DNA of 35,246 nucleotides from Phycisphaerales bacterium (GTDB taxonomy: Bacteria > Planctomycetota > Phycisphaerae > Phycisphaerales > UBA1924), in contig JADYXW010000105.1 of assembly GCA_020853975.1 (NCBI GenBank), positions 1-35,246 of the forward strand, written 5' to 3'. Positions within the stretch are counted from its first letter, which is position 1. Each line of letters begins with the position of its first letter. Shown here in pieces: positions 19,805 to 29,962 of the stretch. The translations under genes and the position numbers were made by a program. The notes beneath the pieces are model-generated. The model was given only the letters and a program-made list of their open reading frames with translations. It was not told the origin of the DNA and searched no databases.

Positions 19805-20731
19805 TCAGTCGTGGAGGGCCGAGGTGGACGGCGGCTGCAGCGGGCGGAGCCTCATGGTGGTATCGATCCTGAAGTTGGACTGCGTGGTGTGTCGCTCCGC
19901 GAAGTAGAACTTCAGGCTGTACTCGTGGCCGTGGGTCAGCCAGTTGAGGCGGTCGAGCTCGATGGTCTGGGAGGTGGCGCCGTGGACGCCTCCCAGGTCG
20001 ATGACGAGCTTGCCGTCGATGAAGACCCACACGTCGTCGTCGCCTGTGAAGGTGAAGGCCTGCCCCGTGCCTCGCTCGAAGACGAAGTTGGTGGAGAGCT
20101 CATAGGTGAAGTGGAAGTTCTTGCCCGTGCTGCTGTAGTTGCCGAAGAGTTCGCCGTTGATCGGGAAGAACCCGCCCAGGTTGGCGTAGCGGGCGTCGGT
20201 GCGATCGTTGAAGGTATAGACGTTGGTGCCCGCTTGGCGGACGAGGGTGATGGGCAGGTTGCGGCTGACGTTCACGCCCGGAACGTCGGTGAACCACTGG
20301 GCGAGGCGCTCGCCGCTGGTCGCGGCGCCGCCCGTTGACGAGGCCTTGGCGCCGTTCACATCACCCGAGCGGGAATCGATGTAGGACTTGTTGGAGATAC
20401 GGTTGCGGCCCGCGGCGTCGCGCCACTGGCTGTTGATCTTGTAACCCGCGGAGGCCCAGGCGGGCTTTCCGTTCGATCCGAGCTGGTCCTGGACCAGGCC
20501 CACGTAGTGAGCGAAGCCCGAGGTGGGCTGCCTCTGAAAATCCGGGTGCCCGCCGGTCTCGTTCTTGGACTTGAAGTCCCGAACGACGCCGGTGAGCTCG
20601 ATGGATGACGGGAGGGACGCGTATGGGTCGTTACCCATGGCGGTCCCGTCGGCCGGAGCAAGGCTGACCGCCGCCCCCGCCCCCGCGACCATCGCACACA
20701 CTGCAAACGCCTTGATCCGCTTCGAGTTCAT
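19805..20731 (-). CDS. Secreted fibro-slime / PA14-like domain protein
   Basis: 308-residue exported protein. A signal peptide ([29 protein letters not shown]) is followed by a fibro-slime-type domain: [22 protein letters not shown] at its start, then [62 protein letters not shown], and [24 protein letters not shown] at the end. That series is the known fibro-slime signature, a PA14-like beta sandwich found in surface and adhesion proteins of slime moulds, fibrobacters and planctomycetes. The [11 protein letters not shown] acidic loop is a likely calcium site (inference). ATG at 20731 is chosen because GGAGGT precedes it; an ATG four codons earlier is possible. Stand-alone gene, divergent from murA. 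Confidence 0.88.
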   Translation of the reverse strand: MNSKRIKAFAVCAMVAGAGAAVSLAPADGTAMGNDPYASLPSSIELTGVVRDFKSKNETGGHPDFQRQPTSGFAHYVGLVQDQLGSNGKPAWASAGYKINSQWRDAAGRNRISNKSYIDSRSGDVNGAKASSTGGAATSGERLAQWFTDVPGVNVSRNLPITLVRQAGTNVYTFNDRTDARYANLGGFFPINGELFGNYSSTGKNFHFTYELSTNFVFERGTGQAFTFTGDDDVWVFIDGKLVIDLGGVHGATSQTIELDRLNWLTHGHEYSLKFYFAERHTTQSNFRIDTTMRLRPLQPPSTSALHD

Positions 20732-20752
20732 GCTGACCTCCATTTGTCGTAC

Positions 20753-20809
20753 GGTCGCCGACGGGCCTCTCTCAACCTCCGGGCGGGGGTCCTGCTCCCG
20801 CCGGCGACC
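20753..20809 (-). promoter_or_regulatory. Foldable leader of the fibro-slime gene
   Basis: Upstream of the fibro-slime gene GGTCGCCG (20753-20760) pairs perfectly with CGGCGACC (20802-20809). Inside lies GGCGGG-N9-CCCGCC (20782-20802), which shares one base with the outer arm, so the two foldings may compete. In high-G+C DNA such pairings also arise by chance. Confidence 0.3.
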
Positions 20810-21026
20810 ACCCCAAAGGTCAAATTCAGAGGACTCGATCGCAAGGGGAAGGGGCGGGGTGCCCGGGGCCGGGGGATGGGCTGTGCCGGGTGTGCGGGGC
20901 TTGTCGGCTTGTGCAGCCGGGGGCCCACCACGGACCGATGTATGATCGGACCCGCGGCGCGCGGGGAGTTCTTTTGCACACCACCACGCGCCGGGCAGGG
21001 GCCCGACGCCGGAACGGAAGCCGGGC

Positions 21027-22451
21027 ATGGACACCTTTGTCATCGAGGGCGGGAGGCGGCTGTACGGCCGGGTACGGATCAACGGGTCGAAGAACTCGGC
21101 GCTGCCGCTGCTCTCCGCGGCGCTGCTCACCGACCAGCCCGTGACGCTCCGTGACGTCCCGTCTCTCGCAGACGTTCGGAACATGATCCGCCTGCTCACG
21201 CAGCTTGGTTGCGAGCGCGAAGCGGGCGCCGGCGACCCATCCGAACCGAACAACGGGGTGGTGACCCTGCAGGTCACGGACCCTTCCCAGAGCCACGCCC
21301 GCTACGAGACGGTCAAGACCATGCGGGCGAGCATCTGCACGCTGGGCCCGATGCTGGCGAGGCGCGGCTTCGCGCGGGTCTCCATGCCGGGCGGGTGCGC
21401 CATCGGCGACCGCCCGGTGGACATCCATCTGCGCGGGCTCACGGCCCTCGGGGCCCAGATCTCCCTGCAGTCGGGGGACATCGTGGCCAAGGCGCCCCAG
21501 GGCGGGCTGCGGGGAACGACCGTCTTCCTGGGCGGGCCTTTCGGCTCGACGGTGCTGGGCACGGCGAACATCCTCTGCGCGGCCACGCTTGCACAGGGGA
21601 CGACGGTCATCGAGTCCGCCGCGTGCGAGCCGGAGATCGTGGACCTGGCGGGCCTGCTGAACGCGATGGGCGCGAAGGTGACGGGCGCGGGCTCGCCCCG
21701 GATCATCATCGAGGGTGTGAGTGAGCTGCGCGGCGCGGACTGGACGATCATCCCCGACCGCATCGAGGCGGGGACGTTCATGGTCGCCGCCGCGATCACC
21801 AACGGCGACCTGACGCTGGACAACTGCCCCCTGGACGCGCTGCTCTCGACGACTTATGTCCTGGAGGCGGCGGGCGTGCATATCCAGCCGGTCGGGTCGC
21901 TCTCCGCGGGCTCTCCCCAGAGACGGACGCCCTCGCTCTCGATCACCAGCGGCTCTTCGGACCCGACCCGGAACTCTCCCGACGACCCGATGCGCCGCAC
22001 GGTGCGTGTGACCTGCGACCGGATTCTCAAGCCCGTGGAGGTCACCACCCAGCCTCACCCGGGCTTCCCGACGGACCTGCAGGCGCAGCTCGTGGCCCTG
22101 CTGTGCCTGACCGACGGCAACTCGGTGGTGACCGAGCGCATCTTCCCCGACCGCTTTCTGCATGTCGCGGAGCTGCTGCGCATGGGCGCGAAGATTCTCA
22201 GGCAGGGGCCCAGCGTCATCATCCAGGGCGTGCGGAAGCTCGTGGGCGCGCCTGTGATGGCCAGCGACCTGCGCGCGAGCGCGGGCCTGGTGCTGGCGGG
22301 GCTGGCTGCCCAGGGCACAACCGTCGTGAGCCGCGTGTACCACCTGGACCGCGGGTATGAGCGGCTGGAAGACCGGCTGCGGTCTCTGGGCGCGTCGATC
22401 GAGCGGAAGGATGAGAAGGAACTCTCGCCGGCGGAAGCCGCGATGGCCTGA
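21027..22451 (+). CDS. murA: UDP-N-acetylglucosamine 1-carboxyvinyltransferase MurA
   Basis: First committed step of peptidoglycan synthesis: transfers enolpyruvate from PEP to UDP-GlcNAc. It has 474 residues against about 420 for E. coli. Key residues: K22-N23 in NGSKNSALP, catalytic Cys124 in [14 protein letters not shown], Asp350 in [11 protein letters not shown], Arg417 in [13 protein letters not shown]. Cys rather than Asp at 124 predicts sensitivity to fosfomycin. Two inserts explain the length: a short Glu/Gly/Pro-rich one near 63-77 and a Ser/Pro/Arg-rich one near 288-325 just before the second domain strand. ATG at 21027 begins [14 protein letters not shown] like the family; the Shine-Dalgarno is weak. 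A TATGAT (20941-20946) could be its -10. Confidence 0.95.
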   Translation: MDTFVIEGGRRLYGRVRINGSKNSALPLLSAALLTDQPVTLRDVPSLADVRNMIRLLTQLGCEREAGAGDPSEPNNGVVTLQVTDPSQSHARYETVKTMRASICTLGPMLARRGFARVSMPGGCAIGDRPVDIHLRGLTALGAQISLQSGDIVAKAPQGGLRGTTVFLGGPFGSTVLGTANILCAATLAQGTTVIESAACEPEIVDLAGLLNAMGAKVTGAGSPRIIIEGVSELRGADWTIIPDRIEAGTFMVAAAITNGDLTLDNCPLDALLSTTYVLEAAGVHIQPVGSLSAGSPQRRTPSLSITSGSSDPTRNSPDDPMRRTVRVTCDRILKPVEVTTQPHPGFPTDLQAQLVALLCLTDGNSVVTERIFPDRFLHVAELLRMGAKILRQGPSVIIQGVRKLVGAPVMASDLRASAGLVLAGLAAQGTTVVSRVYHLDRGYERLEDRLRSLGASIERKDEKELSPAEAAMA

Positions 22452-22477
22452 CTTGGTCTTGGGGCAGGAGGTGACCG

Positions 22478-23248
22478 ATGAGCATGGTCCTGACGGCGTG
22501 CCTCGCGATGGTTCTGGCGGGCGGCGCGGAGTCCTCGGTCGGCGCCTCGGGCGAGCCCCTGAAGCTGACGCTCTACTCGATGCGGGAGCTCCGTTCGGCC
22601 CGCATCGCTCCGGGCGAAGAGGACCAGAGCGTGCGCTCGGGCGACAAGGACGGGCTGACGCTGACGTTCGTTCCCGATCTGCCCGAGGGGACCACGATCT
22701 CGGCAATCGAGCAACCCACGGGCGTCAAGGCGCAGGACAGCGCGGGCACCGACCTCTCGAAGATCGCACCGGACTTCTGGGACAAGTTGACGTACCTTGA
22801 GGCCGAGGATTTCGGCTCCGACGAGGGAACTGTGACGCTGAAGCTGGGCCTGCCGGCACGGCGCGCCGAGACCTTTGACGTGAGCATCACGACGAAGGCG
22901 ACCGTGTTCGAGGGCGTCGATGTGCTCGACATCCCCCAGCCCAGGAGTTGGACCAAGGTCACGCATCCCTCGCTGGCGAGGTTTGGGGCGGAGGTCAAGT
23001 TCGTGGGGGACGAGGACGGCGCGAGGCTGCAGGTGAGGCCGGTCGCCGCGAGAGAAGTCATCGAGGGCGTCTTCGCCGCGACGGAAGAGACGGACCAGTC
23101 GGGGTATTCGGTGTCGTACGACGACGAGACTGCGACCTTCGACGTGTCTCCCGTGCCCGAGAAGGACCAGAAGATCCGTCTCAAGGTGCGGAGCAAGGTC
23201 GACGTGAGGCCGGTCGTGATCGAGCTCAAGGGGCAGAAGTTGCCCTGA
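22478..23248 (+). CDS. Hypothetical secreted protein, 256 aa
   Basis: Not recognised. A short hydrophobic N-terminus (MSMVLTACLAMVLAGGAESSVGA) is a likely signal peptide. The rest is acidic, rich in Asp/Glu/Lys/Val and has alternating beta segments (KLTLYSMREL, LTLTFVPDLPEGTTI, VVIELKGQKLP), so an all-beta periplasmic or surface domain is likely. A near-perfect Shine-Dalgarno AGGAGGTGA lies five bases before the ATG at 22478, the strongest in the window, which suggests high translation. It follows murA by 26 bases on the same strand, so the two are probably co-transcribed. It converges on the ABC-F gene with a four-base gap. Confidence 0.82.
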   Translation: MSMVLTACLAMVLAGGAESSVGASGEPLKLTLYSMRELRSARIAPGEEDQSVRSGDKDGLTLTFVPDLPEGTTISAIEQPTGVKAQDSAGTDLSKIAPDFWDKLTYLEAEDFGSDEGTVTLKLGLPARRAETFDVSITTKATVFEGVDVLDIPQPRSWTKVTHPSLARFGAEVKFVGDEDGARLQVRPVAAREVIEGVFAATEETDQSGYSVSYDDETATFDVSPVPEKDQKIRLKVRSKVDVRPVVIELKGQKLP

Positions 23249-23252
23249 GGGT

Positions 23253-25145
<1,893 letters not shown>

Positions 25146-25194
25146 GGGAGGGGGAAACGTAGGAACGGGGCGAGGTTGGGGCGGAGCGCGCACG

Positions 25195-25222
25195 AAAAGG
25201 CCCCGGCGCGGGGCCGGGGCCT
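25195..25222 (-). terminator. Rho-independent terminator after the dockerin-tailed gene
   Basis: On the minus strand a perfect 10-base-pair stem (AGGCCCCGGC / GCCGGGGCCT, 25198-25222) with a five-base loop is followed by TTTT (25195-25198). It lies 32 bases after the stop of the gene at 25254 and before the ABC-F start. The geometry copies the clpC terminator. Confidence 0.7.
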
Positions 25223-25253
25223 CGGGGGGGCATGCTCCGGGCGTCAGCCAGGG

Positions 25254-27362
25254 TCAGGGGCAGTCGCCGCCGGCGACGACGTTGATGAGCGCGGCAACGT
25301 CGTCCTGGTCGACGTTGCCGTCACGGTTGAAGTCGGGGTCGATGCCGGTGTCGTTGTTGCCGCCACCGACAACGTTGATGAGGTAGGAGACGTCGTCCTG
25401 GTCGACATTGCCGTCCTGGTTGACGTCGGGGTCGCAGGGCGGCGCCGCCTGGGCGATCACGACGTACTGGTTGCCCTCGACGAGGCCGAAGTCAACGAGT
25501 GAGGGCTCGCCCAGGTCGGGGGCGAAGTCGCTGCCCGAGGGTGTGGGCAGGCCGCCCAGCACCTGGTTGGAGATGAAGTCGTGGGCCTGGCCGTTGATGA
25601 ACCCGGCGACCTTGATCGGCGAGACACCATCCCAGCCGAGCTCGGTGAGGTCGAGGACGAGCTCGATGCCGGTGGTGACGGCGGCGGCGCCGGAGACGTC
25701 GATGGGGAGCACGGTGCCGGAGACGCCCAAGATGTTGTTGTTGTCCACCGAGGCGCGGTGCAGGTTGGCGAACTGGGCGTCGGGGACGACGTTGATTTCG
25801 GGGAAGGTGGGCGGGGTCTGGAGGGGCACCCAGTCGGCCATCAGGCGGGGTGGCCCGTCGGTGCTGAGGACGGTGCCCTCGGAATCAAAGAACTGGTATT
25901 CGGCGTAGGTGGCGGTGAGGCTGACGGGGTCGTTGGTGGACTTCTCGCCTCCATGGCTGGCGGCGTAGTCCGCCATGAACCCGCTGTTGAGGAGCGGCCC
26001 GTCGGCGCGGAGCGCGCAGGCGTTGATATAGATGTCAACAGGGTCGTTGCCGTTGGTGATGCCGACGAAGTAGTCGGCGAAGAAGTCGGAGTCGAACTTG
26101 AGTCCCAGGCCGGCGTTGGGGGCGCCGTTGCCGCCGTTGCCCATGCGGTTGAGGCCCTGGAAATCGATGTTGACGTTGTCGCCCCTGAGCTGGTTCTGGC
26201 CGTCGGCAGGGTTGACGTCAAGGAACAGATCGAGCTTGTTGAAGTTGTTCTCGAGGTTGCCGGTGACGAGGAGGTAGAGCTTCCCGCCCTCGACTTTGCC
26301 GTAGAGCCCATCGATCTCGGAACCGACGGCGATGTCTCTGCTGGGCGTGGCGGCGCCGGAGGAGGAGCCGACGCCGGCGGTGTTGCTGTTGTTGAGGGAG
26401 ACCAGGACGTTGGCGAGCTCGCCCGCGGGCGTGCCCCCCGCGAGGGCGCCGGTGGCGGAGGGGCAGGTGTTGTTGCCGACGTAGGTTCCGACGCCGGGGG
26501 TGGCGACGGGATCGGTGGGGATGGTGATGTTGTCGATGTGGAGGTCTCCCCCGTTGCCGCAGGTCACGAGGAAGAGCTGCTCGGGCTCGAAGGAGGGTTC
26601 AAAGGTGAGACCGTTGCCCGCGCCGGCGGTGGCCTCGGAGAGCGATTGAAGGAGGCCGAAGGAGTGGCCCGAGTTGCCGAAGAGGAGGCGGTTCTGGCCC
26701 CCGGCCTGGGTGTCGAAGAAGATGGCGAGCTTGTTGTAGTTGTTGATGTTGCCGCCGAAGAAGAGGTAGAGGTCGGTGCCGACGATCATGGCGTAGAGGT
26801 TGTCGAGCTCGGTGCCGGTCGCGGAGGTCCCGCCGTTGTTGGTGTTGTCACCCTCGGTGGTGCCGCGGTTCTGAACCCAGACGCGGGTGCCGGCCCAGTC
26901 TGCCTCGTCGATGGCGCCGTTGATCACGGGAGCCGAGGTGCGGGTGCTCGGGAAAACGGTGAGGGTCTGTGTGTCGGCGATGGTGCCGAAGTTCGCGACG
27001 CGGGGGTCGCCGACGCGGGTGGTGGCGTAGGAGGAGTCGAGCCCGCCGGTGACCTGGTTGGAGATATGACGGTTGTTGTCGCGGATGACAAAGGCGGTGA
27101 GCTCGAGGCCCGCGCCGATGTTCGGGTTGCCCAGGAGTGCGAGGGGGATCCGCATCTCGACACCCGTGGTGACGTTGGCGGGGTCACCGGGCGTGCCGCT
27201 GACGCCGCCGATGTTGTTGCCAAAGGTCGTGGGCTGGTTCTGAACCCACAGGATTCCGCCGTAGGAATCCCCCGCGAGCGAGCCGTCGATGGTGGGCTGG
27301 GCGAACGCGCTGCCGGCGAGGGTCGCAAGCACCGCCGCGGCGTTGATCGAGCACCGAATCAT
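25254..27362 (-). CDS. Secreted dockerin-tailed protein with Cys-Pro C-terminus, 702 aa
   Basis: Large exported protein. Signal MIRCSINAAAVLATLAGSAFAQP, then several repeated beta-rich domains with few Lys and many Asn/Gly/Asp. Recurrent pieces such as GTxLDNLYAMIVGTDLYLFFGGNINNYNKLAIFFD and GSEIDGLYGKVEGGKLYLLVTGNLENNFNKLDLFLD show an internal duplication; a partial third appears as GVSGTVLPIDVSGAAAVTTGIEL. The C-terminus carries two dockerin-like calcium loops, DVNQDGNVDQDDVSYLINVVGGG and DFNRDGNVDQDDVAALINVVAGG, and ends DCP. No PEP-CTERM, LPXTG or Por-type sorting signal is seen. ATG at 27362 has GGAGGT upstream. The dockerin-like loops and the Cys are seen; an extracellular anchoring role is inferred. 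Possible regulated promoter at 27489-27516. Confidence 0.9.
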   Translation of the reverse strand: MIRCSINAAAVLATLAGSAFAQPTIDGSLAGDSYGGILWVQNQPTTFGNNIGGVSGTPGDPANVTTGVEMRIPLALLGNPNIGAGLELTAFVIRDNNRHISNQVTGGLDSSYATTRVGDPRVANFGTIADTQTLTVFPSTRTSAPVINGAIDEADWAGTRVWVQNRGTTEGDNTNNGGTSATGTELDNLYAMIVGTDLYLFFGGNINNYNKLAIFFDTQAGGQNRLLFGNSGHSFGLLQSLSEATAGAGNGLTFEPSFEPEQLFLVTCGNGGDLHIDNITIPTDPVATPGVGTYVGNNTCPSATGALAGGTPAGELANVLVSLNNSNTAGVGSSSGAATPSRDIAVGSEIDGLYGKVEGGKLYLLVTGNLENNFNKLDLFLDVNPADGQNQLRGDNVNIDFQGLNRMGNGGNGAPNAGLGLKFDSDFFADYFVGITNGNDPVDIYINACALRADGPLLNSGFMADYAASHGGEKSTNDPVSLTATYAEYQFFDSEGTVLSTDGPPRLMADWVPLQTPPTFPEINVVPDAQFANLHRASVDNNNILGVSGTVLPIDVSGAAAVTTGIELVLDLTELGWDGVSPIKVAGFINGQAHDFISNQVLGGLPTPSGSDFAPDLGEPSLVDFGLVEGNQYVVIAQAAPPCDPDVNQDGNVDQDDVSYLINVVGGGNNDTGIDPDFNRDGNVDQDDVAALINVVAGGDCP
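25257..25433 (-). repeat. Tandem dockerin-like calcium-loop repeat
   Basis: Two back-to-back coding units (25341-25433 and 25257-25340) encode DPDVNQDGNVDQDDVSYLINVVGGG and DPDFNRDGNVDQDDVAALINVVAGG. The Asp/Asn positions form two EF-hand-like loops. A closely similar DNA stretch ends the left-edge gene near 765-815, so this tail is a mobile or often-copied module in this genome. Confidence 0.75.
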
Positions 27363-27482
27363 CTCGTACCTCCGATTGAAACCTGCCTGCGGCGGGCGCA
27401 GCGCCCGTCGCGCATGACAACAAAGGGCGGCGCACGCTGCGCCGCGGCCACAGGATGCACCACCGGGCCGGAGCCCGGACCA
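27363..27482 (-). promoter_or_regulatory. Hairpin-rich leader of the dockerin-tailed gene
   Basis: If the promoter at 27489-27516 is used, the mRNA has a leader of about 120 bases. It holds three perfect hairpins in a row: CCGGGC-TCCG-GCCCGG (27463-27478, a UNCG-type tetraloop closed by C-G), GCGGCGCA-GCG-TGCGCCGC (27427-27445), followed by CCTTTGTTGTC, and CGGGCGC-T-GCGCCCG (27393-27407). The second looks like a weak attenuator. The leader ends with GGAGGT before the ATG. No known riboswitch class is recognised. Confidence 0.45.
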
Positions 27483-27488
27483 ACGGGC

Positions 27489-27516
27489 ATTCTAAGGGTG
27501 ATTCACCCGATTCCAA
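27489..27516 (-). promoter_or_regulatory. Promoter of the dockerin-tailed gene
   Basis: On the minus strand TTGGAA (27511-27516), a 16-base spacer and TAGAAT (27489-27494). It has the same TTGGnn-N16-TAGRAT form as the promoters at 5577 and 10736. A start near 27482 is predicted, which gives the 120-base leader. Confidence 0.5.
27496..27508. promoter_or_regulatory. Palindromic operator candidate in the promoter spacer
   Basis: GGGTGA-T-TCACCC is a perfect 13-base inverted repeat placed exactly between the -35 and -10 of the dockerin-tailed gene. A repressor bound there would block the polymerase. No regulator gene is adjacent. Confidence 0.45.
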
Positions 27517-27678
27517 GCGAATTCCGCGCTCGCGGCGCCATGGACTGGCGCGTCGCTCCGACCGGAGGCCGAACGCCCGGAGCCCGATGCCCCCGGCTGC
27601 GGGAACTAGTGGGGCCACCGGCCGGCCTTCGCGCGGAGGCGGCGGCGAGATCGCGCGCAATCGCTGGCGTCGGGAGGC

Positions 27679-27707
27679 TTGATCGATCATCCCGGTGCCA
27701 GTAAGGT
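27679..27707 (+). promoter_or_regulatory. Sigma-70-like promoter for the prepilin-like gene
   Basis: TTGATC (27679-27684), a 17-base spacer and TAAGGT (27702-27707). A start near 27714 gives a leader of about 50 bases with AGGAGGG before the ATG at 27764. Confidence 0.45.
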
Positions 27708-27763
27708 ACGGGGTCTTGGCGCAGCCGCCGAAAGCACTTGCGTTTCGGGGCAGGAGGGACTTC

Positions 27764-28726
27764 ATGCGATCTGGCTGGCGGGCCCGGGCGTTTACGCTCA
27801 TCGAGTTGCTTGTGGTCATCGCGATCATCGCGCTGCTTATCGGAGTGCTGCTGCCGGCGCTCGGCAAGGCGCGGACCGCCGCCCGGCTGGCGAAGTGTCT
27901 CTCGAACGTCCGTCAGAACGGCACGTCGATGCTGTACTACGCGAACGACAGCAAGGGGTGGTACCCGCTGATCCCTCTGAGCAACGCGGACCGGATCACG
28001 TTCGAGGTTGGGAACCCGCCGCCGAACCGCTATCTGACCGGCCAGCACCTGCGGGGCGGGCTCGCGGGGTTCTATTCGCTCAATCAGCTTGGCCAGCGGG
28101 TGGACGACATCGGGAGCGTGCGTCAGTACCCCGGCACGACCATCCCCTTCTATCCCGGCGGCACGCCCGCGAACCCGAGCAAGCCCGTGATGCGCGGGTA
28201 TCTCGATTCGTACGGGGCCCTCCACTGTCCCGGCGACCTCGAAGACGTGTACTACGGCGCGGTCTACAGCAGCACGTCGAACAACACCTACGCGGGGCGG
28301 CCCAAGGTCAGGCCCCAGATCCCCGCGGGCGAGGACGACGTATGCGCCGTGAACATCAGCTACCTCTACATCGCGGGGCTACGGACCGACGAACCGAACG
28401 TGCTTGCGGTCGTGCCGATGTTCGGGGATGAGACCAACGGGCCGGACGTCGCGACCGACGCGTTCTGGGGCGGTGGCGGCACCGGCGGGTCCAACGCGGA
28501 CCTGGTCTTCACGGCGCCCGGCAAGTTCGCAAAGGTCGATAACCACGGCGTCGCGGGCGGGAACTACGCCTTCACGGACGGCAGCGGGAGCTTCGTCCGC
28601 GATGACATCCAGGCCGTCTTCTTCCAGAGGCCCGACCCCTCGAACCCAAACGCCCCGCTCCCCGGGCCCCGAAGCATCAACGCCATGGACCGGTTCAGAA
28701 GCGATCGGGTGTTCACGATCGACTGA
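27764..28726 (+). CDS. Prepilin-type / type II secretion G-like protein
   Basis: 320 residues. The N-terminus is a class III prepilin signal: a basic leader MRSGWRARA, then the cleavage and methylation site with [28 protein letters not shown], which forms the long hydrophobic helix. The rest is a globular planctomycete-style pseudopilin head ending [19 protein letters not shown], a variant of the family's His-X9-Asp-Gly motif with one extra residue (X10). Usual role: pilin or secretion pseudopilin in the inner membrane, processed by a prepilin peptidase. ATG at 27764 is chosen because AGGAGGG precedes it and the leader has the right length; a longer version from 27695 adds 23 residues with no signal features. 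No other pilus or secretion gene is nearby. Planctomycetes have many such orphan genes. Confidence 0.9.
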   Translation: MRSGWRARAFTLIELLVVIAIIALLIGVLLPALGKARTAARLAKCLSNVRQNGTSMLYYANDSKGWYPLIPLSNADRITFEVGNPPPNRYLTGQHLRGGLAGFYSLNQLGQRVDDIGSVRQYPGTTIPFYPGGTPANPSKPVMRGYLDSYGALHCPGDLEDVYYGAVYSSTSNNTYAGRPKVRPQIPAGEDDVCAVNISYLYIAGLRTDEPNVLAVVPMFGDETNGPDVATDAFWGGGGTGGSNADLVFTAPGKFAKVDNHGVAGGNYAFTDGSGSFVRDDIQAVFFQRPDPSNPNAPLPGPRSINAMDRFRSDRVFTID

Positions 28727-28813
28727 GCAGCCCAGGTGCCGACGCGGCTCCCCCCGTGGTGGTACGCTGTTGCCCCCTGCGCGATCTGCGGCGGGGCAGT
28801 GGAAACCTGACTC

Positions 28814-29926
28814 GTGCCCGATGCAGCGATCAAGCCCCCGGCCTCGCTGGCCCGCCGCCTCTTCCGAGCGCCGGAATCGGGCCTGGTGCTCGTCATCCTG
28901 GCGATGATGCTCGCGCTGACCGTCTTTGGGGGCACGAAAGAGAAGCGGGTCAGGGAGAGCGTGAGCGGCGAGTGGACGAAGGTCACGGTCAACCGCTTCC
29001 TCGACTTTGAGAATCTGGTGCTGGTCGCCAAGGACGCGAGCTTCATCGCGATCATGGCGGTGGGGATGACAGCGGTGATCGTAATCGGGGGCATCGACCT
29101 TTCCGTTGGATCGATCTACGCGCTGGCGGCGCTGCTTGGCGCGATGGCGCTTCGGGCGTTGCAGGGGCACTGGCTCGGAGTGCCGGCGGGGGGCGAGGTG
29201 ACATCCGCCGGGGGCGCCCCCTTGTGGGCGGCCCTGCCCGTCGGGCTCGGCGTGTGCTGCATGGTCGGGGCGGCGTGCGGGGCGCTCAACGGCTCGCTCG
29301 TGGTGGGCCTGCGGGTGCACCCGTTCATCATCACGCTGGGAACGATGGCGGCGCTGCGGGGCGTGGTCTTTGTGGTGACGGGGGGGCTCTCGATCAGCGG
29401 CCTTCCCGAGTCCTTGAGCGCGGGGTTCTTCAAGGCCGGCATCGCGGGGGTGTATCCGGTGCCCCTTCTGGTGATGCTGGTCGTGGCCTGCGCGGGGCAC
29501 CTGGTGCTCACGCGGCTGGTGCTGGGCCGGCAGGCCTTCGGGATCGGGGGAAATGAGACCGCGGCGCAGTACGCGGGCATCCGCGTGGGGATGGTCAAGG
29601 TGATCGTGCACACGCTCTGCGGGCTGCTGGCGGGGCTCTCAGCGTGCGTCTACCTCGGCTATTACGCCGCGTTCGAGCCCAACGCCGGCAACGGGTACGA
29701 GCTCTCGGTGATCGCGGCGACGGTCATAGGCGGGGCGTCGCTCTCGGGCGGGCGGGGCTCGGCGCTTGGCGCGGTGCTGGGGGCGCTGCTCATCCAGCTC
29801 ATCACCAACGCCATGATCATCCTCGACATCGACAGCAGCTACACGAATATCGTGATGGGTGCGGCGATCGTGGTCGCCGTCGTCATGGACCAGACCAAGG
29901 CAAGGCTCGCATCAAGGAGGGGCTGA
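28814..29926 (+). CDS. Sugar ABC transporter permease (RbsC-like)
   Basis: Inner-membrane permease of the ribose/galactose/autoinducer-2 class (BPD_transp_2), 370 residues. About 8-10 hydrophobic helices are readable. Characteristic pieces are VGMTAVIVIGGIDLSVGSIYAL near residue 85, HPFIITLGTMAALRGVVF in the middle and YELSVIAATVIGGASLSGGRGSALGAVLGA near the end. Start is GTG at 28814 with a weak ribosome site. A loop (VPAGGEVTSAGGAPLW) between helices is longer than in RbsC. First gene of a permease-binding protein-ATPase unit; gaps of 36 and 13 bases. Order differs from the usual ATPase-permease-binding protein. Confidence 0.93.
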   Translation: MPDAAIKPPASLARRLFRAPESGLVLVILAMMLALTVFGGTKEKRVRESVSGEWTKVTVNRFLDFENLVLVAKDASFIAIMAVGMTAVIVIGGIDLSVGSIYALAALLGAMALRALQGHWLGVPAGGEVTSAGGAPLWAALPVGLGVCCMVGAACGALNGSLVVGLRVHPFIITLGTMAALRGVVFVVTGGLSISGLPESLSAGFFKAGIAGVYPVPLLVMLVVACAGHLVLTRLVLGRQAFGIGGNETAAQYAGIRVGMVKVIVHTLCGLLAGLSACVYLGYYAAFEPNAGNGYELSVIAATVIGGASLSGGRGSALGAVLGALLIQLITNAMIILDIDSSYTNIVMGAAIVVAVVMDQTKARLASRRG

Positions 29927-29962
29927 GCCCCCGCCTCGGGCCGCGCGGCACAGGAGACACGT

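Larger units (their letters stand above)
27363..27763. other. Divergent intergenic region, 401 bases
   Basis: The stretch between the dockerin-tailed gene (minus) and the prepilin-like gene (plus) holds both promoters, the spacer palindrome and the hairpin-rich leader described separately. I see no further gene in it. Confidence 0.6.

Noticed and set aside
25581..27704. A 707-residue plus-strand open frame antisense to the dockerin-tailed gene
   Set aside because: Its Gly/Val/Asp/Glu composition is a mirror of the Asn/Gly/Thr-rich protein on the minus strand, which has signal, repeats, ribosome site and terminator.
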